Assembly (NCBI GenBank): GCA_000715635.1
Contig: KL569156.1
Location: 1-7,623 of the forward strand
From: Streptomyces violaceus
Lineage (GTDB): Bacteria; Actinomycetota; Actinomycetes; Streptomycetales; Streptomycetaceae
Length of the DNA: 7,623 nt
Direction: 5' to 3'
Shown here: positions 4,070 to 7,623 of the stretch, piece by piece
How positions within the stretch are numbered: the first letter of the stretch is position 1
Layout: every line of letters begins with the position of its first letter
Translations under genes and position numbers: made by a program
Notes under the pieces: model-generated
Databases searched by the model: none
The model's input: the letters and a program-made list of their open reading frames with translations, nothing else
What the model was told of the DNA's origin: nothing

Positions 4070-5809
4070 TTACCTGCTCATGTCGACGAACCGCGCGTAG
4101 TGACCTTGGAACGCGACGGTGACTGTTGCGGTAGGGCCACTGCGATTTTTCGCAACAATCAGGTCAGCCTCGCCAGCCCGAATTGATTCTTTTTCGTACA
4201 CATCCTCCCGGTGCAGGAGGATGACCGCATCGGCGAATCTCTCCAGGCTTCCTGGAACGTCACGCAGCGCAGGTCTAGGATAGCCATCGACCATACCAGG
4301 TTGATCAATCTGCAACATGGCCACAATTGGGATGTTCAGCTCTTTCGCCAAATTGCGCAGCTCTCTCCCTATTGTCGAGAGGTCACGTTCGAGATCTGTC
4401 GAAATGCTGCGCCGGTCAACATACAAGAGATCCAAGCTGTCTATAACGACGAGCTGCAGGTCATTGAAGAAGCTTAGCCGTCTGCAAGACTGCACCAGCT
4501 CTGGCAACGTGTAAGTTGCCTCATCTTGCATCCAAATAGGGGCGCCATCTACTGATGGCATGACGCGTGCCAGTCGCGTCCAATCATCATCATTCATCGC
4601 GCCTGTGCGCATCTGCCCTAGGGGTACTCGCGCTTCGGCTGCCAGCATGCGCATCGCCATCTCTTTGCGCCCCATCTGTAACGTAACCAAGTAGCTGGTT
4701 CGACCTCCAGAGATCGAGCAGGAGCGGATAAAGTTCAGTCCCAGGGTTGACTTTCCAATGCCTGATGAACCGGCGACAACCACCAACTCACCTGGTCGAA
4801 ATCCGGAATTGAGTTCATCGAAATCGCGGAAACCTGTCGGGACTTCGGCTGTGGCCCCGCTGGCTGTTCCGATTGCACCCACTTCGCTTAGGGTGTCGTC
4901 CAGGACTGAGCTGACCGTACTAATTTTAGTCATTTCATTCATGAACGAGATGACTTCATTCTCGATAGTGGTGACCAAGGTGTCCATGTCGGGGGCCCCG
5001 TCACGCTCACTTGCATGCTGCGCCCATTCTGTGAACCTGGCCCCCATGGATTCCACCCGTCGCAGCTTGGCCAGCGCAACCACACGTTCAGCGTGAACTT
5101 CCGCTTCGCGGGGTTCGGACGTCTCTGGGAACAGGCCTTCCACGTAACTGCGTACATTTACTGCCGCCGACGTTCTTGGCTGAACGACTTGAGTCACAGC
5201 TTCTACCGTTATGTCTGCGTCATCGGCATATAGCTGAAGCAGCGCCACGTAGATCTCTAAATGTAGACCGTCGGCGAATACTGTGTCTGTCGGTACGACC
5301 AACTCCACGACTTCGGCAATCGCATCCTTTGATTGAAGCATGCAGCTAAGCAGCTTCCTTTCAGTGGCGACTCCGTAGGTGAGTGTCGAAGAACTGGCGG
5401 CTGTGCCGCGCCCCTGCTCTCCCGAAGGTGGCTCTGATGCGGCGTGAGCTCCAAGACGGTGGCGATGGGCCCTCTCGCGCAATGTCAGGAGTTGCGCAAG
5501 TACCTCCTCTATTTCGCCCGCCTTCTGCCCGGACGAGCTTGCCTCGCGAAACAGCCAAGTCACCAAGCTGACAAGTTGGCGGGGGCTCGGTAGGACTTTC
5601 CCCCTGAGGATTTTCCCGATTGCCTGATAATTCAGAGTCGCTGGCACTCGGTTATCGCTCTTTATTCCCCTTGCCATATCCCGGTAACTCGGTCTACCCG
5701 CCAGGGCGTAGACCTCGTGGAGGCCGACCAGCATCTGCCGGTGTGGACCATCGGGTACCTCGTCCTCGCCCGGCAACGTCACACCACGCCGGCCCCGTCC
5801 CGTCTCCAA
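4070..5809 (-). CDS. DnaB-like replicative helicase fused to an N-terminal helix-turn-helix
   Basis: A 579-residue hexameric-type (SF4) DNA helicase. Residues about 22-90 resemble the helix-turn-helix module of many Streptomyces proteins (SYRDMARGI, IGKILRGKVLPSPRQLVSLV). Residues about 145-245 match the DnaB N-terminal domain. Residues about 322-579 match the DnaB RecA-like core: Walker A GSSGIGKST (347-355), Walker B LVVIDSLDLL (453-462, D457), LQIDQ at the SQLNR position (499-503), and KNRSGPT (554-560) with the arginine finger R556. The residue at the SLEM catalytic Glu is Gln (TLQM, Q378), encoded by CAG, which predicts weak or absent ATP hydrolysis unless another residue substitutes. 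L184 and L377 are TTA codons, so bldA should limit translation. The start is uncertain: TTG at 5809 is the first after an in-frame stop; GTG at 5782 or ATG at 5734 are alternatives. GC is about 50% in a sampled line. It is not the cell's main DnaB. Confidence 0.88.
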   Translation of the reverse strand: METGRGRRGVTLPGEDEVPDGPHRQMLVGLHEVYALAGRPSYRDMARGIKSDNRVPATLNYQAIGKILRGKVLPSPRQLVSLVTWLFREASSSGQKAGEIEEVLAQLLTLRERAHRHRLGAHAASEPPSGEQGRGTAASSSTLTYGVATERKLLSCMLQSKDAIAEVVELVVPTDTVFADGLHLEIYVALLQLYADDADITVEAVTQVVQPRTSAAVNVRSYVEGLFPETSEPREAEVHAERVVALAKLRRVESMGARFTEWAQHASERDGAPDMDTLVTTIENEVISFMNEMTKISTVSSVLDDTLSEVGAIGTASGATAEVPTGFRDFDELNSGFRPGELVVVAGSSGIGKSTLGLNFIRSCSISGGRTSYLVTLQMGRKEMAMRMLAAEARVPLGQMRTGAMNDDDWTRLARVMPSVDGAPIWMQDEATYTLPELVQSCRRLSFFNDLQLVVIDSLDLLYVDRRSISTDLERDLSTIGRELRNLAKELNIPIVAMLQIDQPGMVDGYPRPALRDVPGSLERFADAVILLHREDVYEKESIRAGEADLIVAKNRSGPTATVTVAFQGHYARFVDMSR

Positions 5810-5828
5810 CCCGCCCCCAAGGTGTTTC

Positions 5829-5900
5829 GAAGTGTCTCCGTCAGAGCTTTACACGTCGAAGCAGCGCAGGTCAGCGGCTTGCCTGAATCTGGAAGTGTCT
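5829..5900. repeat. Repeated GAAGTGTCT upstream of the helicase
   Basis: The 9-mer GAAGTGTCT occurs at 5829-5837 and 5892-5900, 63 bp apart (six helical turns), in the leader of the minus-strand helicase. It could be a site for the helicase's own HTH region or for an element regulator. Two copies of a 9-mer in about 100 bp may still be chance. Confidence 0.3.
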
Positions 5901-5936
5901 ACATCTGACGCTGACCGCACACCTGGCTCTAGCGCC

Positions 5937-5959
5937 AGCCGAAGCTTGAAACATCGGCT
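5937..5959. repeat. Inverted repeat AGCCGA/TCGGCT
   Basis: AGCCGA (5937-5942) and TCGGCT (5954-5959) are perfect 6-bp arms around an 11-nt spacer, just before the ribosome binding site of the 49-residue gene. Short; it may be an operator or chance. Confidence 0.25.
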
Positions 5960-5976
5960 CATTCGAAGGGAAGGTC

Positions 5977-6126
5977 ATGCGTCGCTGCCAGGAGAAAGCA
6001 GTCAGCACCGAGCGCCGACAGATCGCCGGCCACATCAAGGGCACGGTTGTCGTGACTATTGTCCAAGTCACGTTGACTGTCCTGCTCAACGGCCTTGTGG
6101 CGGCAGTCCTAGCGTGGGTCAGGTGA
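5977..6126 (+). CDS. Small single-pass membrane protein, 49 residues
   Basis: A short open frame from ATG 5977 to TGA 6124-6126. The ribosome binding site is strong: AAGGGAAGG at 5966-5974. Residues 1-21 are basic (MRRCQEKAVSTERRQIAGHIK) and residues about 22-47 are one continuous hydrophobic helix (VVVTIVQVTLTVLL then GLVAAVLAWV), ending with WVR. Basic head plus a hydrophobic tail suggests N-in insertion in the cytoplasmic membrane. I do not recognise a family. Small one-TM proteins of this size are frequent in actinobacterial elements and prophages, where they may serve as spread, holin-like, toxin or exclusion proteins; none of these is supported directly. It lies divergent from the helicase and is the last gene inside the att site. 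Confidence 0.55.
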   Translation: MRRCQEKAVSTERRQIAGHIKGTVVVTIVQVTLTVLLNGLVAAVLAWVR

Positions 6127-6234
6127 GTCCTCGGGCTGTGGTCGGAGGGCAAGGCGAGGCAGTACGACCCGGATCCCCGACAGTGATGGACTGCTTGGGT
6201 GGGAGTGGGGAGTCGCCCGGCGCCTAGGGAGCCA

Positions 6235-6291
6235 CGGACGACCGCCGGTCTCAATTGTGGTCTCCATTGCCACTCAGCCCGGGGTCGTCCG
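6235..6291. repeat. Inverted repeat CGGACGACC/GGTCGTCCG
   Basis: CGGACGACC (6235-6243) and GGTCGTCCG (6283-6291) are perfect 9-bp arms with a 39-nt spacer that contains the direct repeats. The arrangement suggests a nucleoprotein site rather than a terminator. Confidence 0.45.
6247..6269 (+). repeat. Direct repeat GGTCTCAATTG / GGTCTCCATTG, candidate arm-type integrase site
   Basis: GGTCTCAATTG (6247-6257) and GGTCTCCATTG (6259-6269) differ at one of 11 positions and are 12 bp apart. They lie about 115-140 bp from the anticodon-loop end of the att core. Tyrosine integrases and their directionality factors bind short repeated arm sites at this kind of distance. Assignment is inference. Confidence 0.45.
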
Positions 6292-6303
6292 CTGGTGTCC
6301 GGT

Positions 6304-6320
6304 GAGGTCTGAAAGACCTC
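6304..6320. repeat. Short hairpin GAGGTCT/AGACCTC
   Basis: GAGGTCT (6304-6310) and AGACCTC (6314-6320) are perfect 7-bp arms around GAA. It lies between the arm repeats and the att core, and shares the GGTCT word with them. Confidence 0.35.
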
Positions 6321-6383
6321 CTGAACAGGCATGAACTCCGACTTGTGTACGTCCAGGGACACCCCCGGACCAAGATCGGACAA

Positions 6384-6425
6384 CTTGTAATGCGTAGGTC
6401 GTCGGTTCGAATCCGACAGGGGGCT
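6384..6425 (+). tRNA. 3' half of a tRNA gene, probably tRNA-Thr(TGT), non-functional fragment
   Basis: Read from the anticodon loop: CTTGTAA (6384-6390, anticodon TGT at 6386-6388), TGCGT as the 3' anticodon strand (6391-6395), AGGTC variable loop (6396-6400), a perfect T arm GTCGG-TTCGAAT-CCGAC (6401-6417), AGGGGGC as the 3' acceptor strand (6418-6424) and discriminator T (6425). The 5' half is missing: the five bases before the loop (GACAA) do not pair with TGCGT, and no GCCCCCT with a D arm lies upstream. It cannot fold as a tRNA and should be silent. Amino acid identity rests on the anticodon alone. Confidence 0.85.
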
Positions 6426-6428
6426 CTT
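6384..6428 (+). other. Attachment site (element/chromosome junction)
   Basis: The tRNA homology begins sharply at the anticodon loop, the usual crossover region for tyrosine integrases acting on tRNA genes, and runs to or just past the acceptor end. The terminator that follows is intact, so this copy is the chromosome's original 3' end, and the rebuilt complete tRNA should be at the far left end of the element. The exact right limit of identity cannot be set without the other att site. Confidence 0.75.
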
Positions 6429-6432
6429 CACC

Positions 6433-6466
6433 GCCCAGGCCGGACCTCTTCGGGCCTGGGCTTTTT
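6433..6466 (+). terminator. Factor-independent terminator of the original tRNA gene
   Basis: GCCCAGGCC (6433-6441) pairs perfectly with GGCCTGGGC (6453-6461), with an 11-nt loop, and is followed by TTTTT (6462-6466). It begins 8 bp after the tRNA end. The T-run overlaps the stop codon of the convergent kinase gene (6466-6468). The opposite strand has no T-run after the stem, so it mainly serves the plus strand. Confidence 0.85.
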
Positions 6467-7383
6467 CATGGTGTGCGGAGGCGGCGGGCGATCTCGAGTT
6501 GGGTCTTGTCGACGGGGCGGTCGTCCTCGATGTCCCAGAGGGCGTTCTGGAGGAGGCGGCCGAGGGTCCAGGCTCGGGCTCGGGGGCGGTCCAGGGCGAG
6601 GGTGTCGGTCATGGCGTCGAAGCGCCAGAGGACGTCGTCGGGGTCGTAGCGGTTGTCGAGGGCCGGCCACAGTTCGAAGCCGGGGTCGCCGGCCAGGGGC
6701 TTGGGGTCGATCGCCAGCCAGGGGGCGCGTTCGGACGCGAGGACGTTGTCGAAGTGGAGGTCCCAGTGCAGGAGGCGGTCGCCCGGTTCGTCGACGACCT
6801 CGCGTACGGCGGCCGCGCAGTCGGCGACCAGGCGGCGGGACTCGGGGTCGGGGATGCGGTCGAGGGCCCACGGGGTCTGGTCGAGCATGGCCCGGGCGAC
6901 ATCGCCGAGGCGGCGCAGGCCGGGCGGGGCGGGGAAGGAGGTGAGGTGGGCGAGGAGCTCCGCGATCGTGACGACGGCCTGGTGGGTGTCCGGCACGTGG
7001 GACAGCATGCGGGTCTCGTCGAGGCGTTCCAGCAGCATGGTGCCGGTGGGCTCGTCGTGGTCGAGGAGGCGGACGGCTCCGTCGCCGTTCCAGGCGCGCA
7101 GCGCCACGGGCTCGCCTTCGCTCTCCTCGTCGAGGATCTGGAGCTTGAGGACCGCGGGGGTGCCGTCGGGGCGGAGAACGGGCAGGATCAGGGCGGACAC
7201 GCCGTGCATCGGGGTTCCGTCGGGTTTCAGTTCCCAGCGGTCGAGGAAGCGGGCCGTCCGCTCCGGCAGTCCGGTGATGAAGGCGCGGCCCGCTTCGCCG
7301 TTGAACTTCTCCTGTGATGCCGCCAGTTCGCGTGGAATGTCGATCACTCTCGGCACGGTAGTGCGGGGTGCCGGGTGGGGCAT
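6466..7383 (-). CDS. APH(6)-family small-molecule kinase (streptomycin 6-kinase type)
   Basis: A 305-residue kinase of the aminoglycoside/hydroxyurea phosphotransferase family, which transfers phosphate from ATP to a small molecule. Seen: VLKLQ with the ATP-binding Lys K80, the catalytic loop HWDLHFDNVL (206-215, with D208 and N213) and the metal-binding IDPKPLAGDPGFELWP (225-240, D226). Also ALRAWNGDGAVRLLDHD (94-110) and LLQNALWDIEDDRP near the end, all as in APH(6) enzymes such as those that give streptomycin resistance. Length matches the family (about 307). Many streptomycete relatives are chromosomal and of unknown substrate, so resistance should not be assumed. The start is uncertain: ATG at 7383 has no clear ribosome binding site, and GTG at 7347 or 7356 would also fit. 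It lies 19 bp after the oxidoreductase stop on the same strand, so they may be co-transcribed. GC is about 72% in a sampled line (7021-7080). Confidence 0.92.
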   Translation of the reverse strand: MPHPAPRTTVPRVIDIPRELAASQEKFNGEAGRAFITGLPERTARFLDRWELKPDGTPMHGVSALILPVLRPDGTPAVLKLQILDEESEGEPVALRAWNGDGAVRLLDHDEPTGTMLLERLDETRMLSHVPDTHQAVVTIAELLAHLTSFPAPPGLRRLGDVARAMLDQTPWALDRIPDPESRRLVADCAAAVREVVDEPGDRLLHWDLHFDNVLASERAPWLAIDPKPLAGDPGFELWPALDNRYDPDDVLWRFDAMTDTLALDRPRARAWTLGRLLQNALWDIEDDRPVDKTQLEIARRLRTP

Positions 7384-7402
7384 GTGAATTAGCCGGTGGC
7401 AC

Positions 7403-7623
7403 TCATGGCTCCAGGACCACCTTTCCCGTCGTGCCCCGGGTCTCCAGTGCCCGGTGCGCGGCCGCGGCCTCGCGGAGCGGGAAGCGCTGCACGGCCGGGG
7501 TGAGCCGGCCGGCGGCGGCCTCGGTGAGGGCGCGCAGTTCGAGGGTGCGCAGGGGGTCGGGGCCGCCGGCCTTCCCCAGCATCGCGGGGCCGAGGACCTG
7601 CTCGGAGACGCCGTCGACGAGGT
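7403..7623 (-). CDS. Quinone oxidoreductase / zinc-type alcohol dehydrogenase-like protein, C-terminal part
   Basis: Only the last 73 codons are inside the window; the gene continues past the right edge. The reading frame ends with TGA (plus-strand tca at 7403-7405). The C-terminus FPLREAAAAHRALETRGTTG followed by KVVLEP is the hallmark ending of NADPH:quinone oxidoreductases of the medium-chain dehydrogenase superfamily. Upstream in the visible part is LRTLELRALTEAAAGRLTP, which fits the last helices of that fold. These enzymes reduce quinones or enones with NADPH in the cytoplasm. The catalytic and Rossmann parts are not visible, so the subfamily cannot be given. The gene precedes the kinase on the same strand by 19 bp. 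Confidence 0.85.
   Translation of the reverse strand, partial: LVDGVSEQVLGPAMLGKAGGPDPLRTLELRALTEAAAGRLTPAVQRFPLREAAAAHRALETRGTTGKVVLEP

Larger units (their letters stand above)
6127..6383. other. Gene-free element end next to the att core
   Basis: No supported gene. It holds an inverted repeat (6235-6291) enclosing two near-identical direct repeats (6247-6269), and a short hairpin (6304-6320). The position within 140 bp of the crossover core is where arm-type integrase sites and excisionase sites of tyrosine-recombinase elements normally lie, so this is the likely recombination arm. Confidence 0.5.
1..6428. mobile_element. Right-hand part of a tRNA-integrated element (left end outside window)
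   Basis: Everything left of the half-tRNA at 6384-6425 is read as the interior of an integrated element. What is seen: a tRNA 3' half without its 5' half, a native-looking terminator only on the right side, a change from about 50% GC (helicase region) to about 70% GC (chromosomal side), and cargo typical of actinomycete elements (XRE and GntR regulators, NUDIX, HD, small membrane proteins, a DnaB-like helicase). Known: elements that use tyrosine integrases rebuild the tRNA at the integrase-proximal end and leave a 3' copy at the other end. Not seen: integrase, excisionase, Rep, or an FtsK/SpoIIIE-type transfer protein, so it cannot be decided whether this is a conjugative element, a prophage remnant or a non-mobile island. 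Confidence 0.7.

Noticed and set aside
5871..6431. Minus-strand open frame beginning MKSPLSDSNRRPTHYK
   Set aside because: The N-terminus is the reverse reading of the tRNA T arm and acceptor (the familiar SDSNRRP artefact). The frame has no protein-like features and runs through the att region and over the start of the 49-residue gene.
6466..7383. Calling the kinase a streptomycin-resistance gene of the element
   Set aside because: It lies outside the att site on the chromosomal side and has host-like GC; many streptomycetes carry such homologues without a known resistance role.
6428..7402. Other long frames over the kinase gene on both strands
   Set aside because: Pro/Arg-rich or Gly/Val-rich shadow frames of the APH gene, which has clear catalytic motifs.
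1..7623. CRISPR array or complete rRNA/tRNA gene
   Set aside because: No regularly spaced repeats of 20-40 bp and no complete cloverleaf; only the 3' half tRNA at 6384-6425.

Overview
The window looks like high-GC actinomycete DNA, most likely a Streptomyces chromosome. Coding regions are mostly GC-rich with G/C third positions, GTG and TTG starts occur, and several genes contain the rare TTA leucine codon. It spans the right-hand end of a tRNA-integrated mobile element and about 1.2 kb of the chromosome beyond it. The junction is a 3' half tRNA gene at about 6384-6425 (anticodon TGT, so probably tRNA-Thr) that has no matching 5' half. It is followed by an intact factor-independent terminator. 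This is what remains where a tyrosine-recombinase element has entered a tRNA gene and rebuilt the complete tRNA at its other end. The integrase and the complete tRNA should therefore lie to the left, outside the window.

Layout from left to right. A 61-residue protein of unknown function (minus strand, 45-230) is followed by a 650-bp gene-free stretch rich in inverted repeats, including a 27-bp perfect palindrome at 693-719. Next come two convergent gene pairs. One is an XRE-type regulator with a PLD-like C-terminal domain plus a NUDIX hydrolase (plus strand, 889-2133). The other is a tandem winged-helix (GntR-type) regulator plus an HD-domain phosphohydrolase (minus strand, 3144-2121). The two enzymes overlap tail to tail by 13 bp. 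Upstream of the GntR gene is a decayed fragment that resembles an IS5-type transposase.

A lower-GC block (about 50% in sampled lines) follows. It holds a 185-residue single-pass membrane protein (plus) and, convergent to it, a 579-residue protein (minus) that joins an N-terminal helix-turn-helix region to a complete DnaB-type replicative helicase. The helicase keeps Walker A, Walker B and the arginine-finger motif, but has Gln where DnaB proteins have the catalytic Glu of the SLEM motif. A 49-residue single-pass membrane protein and a repeat-bearing gene-free stretch lie between it and the att site.

Right of the att site the DNA is ordinary chromosome (about 70% GC): an APH(6)-family small-molecule kinase and the C-terminal end of a zinc-type NADP-dependent quinone oxidoreductase, both minus strand.

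How it may work together (inference): the XRE/NUDIX and GntR/HD pairs look like regulatory or immunity cargo with nucleotide-directed enzymes, comparable in kind to the NUDIX protein Pif of pSAM2. TTA codons in the XRE regulator and in the helicase would tie both to the developmental tRNA bldA. The HTH-DnaB fusion is the most unusual gene; it could be a replication factor of the element or an interference protein acting on replication. Function is not proven by the sequence.
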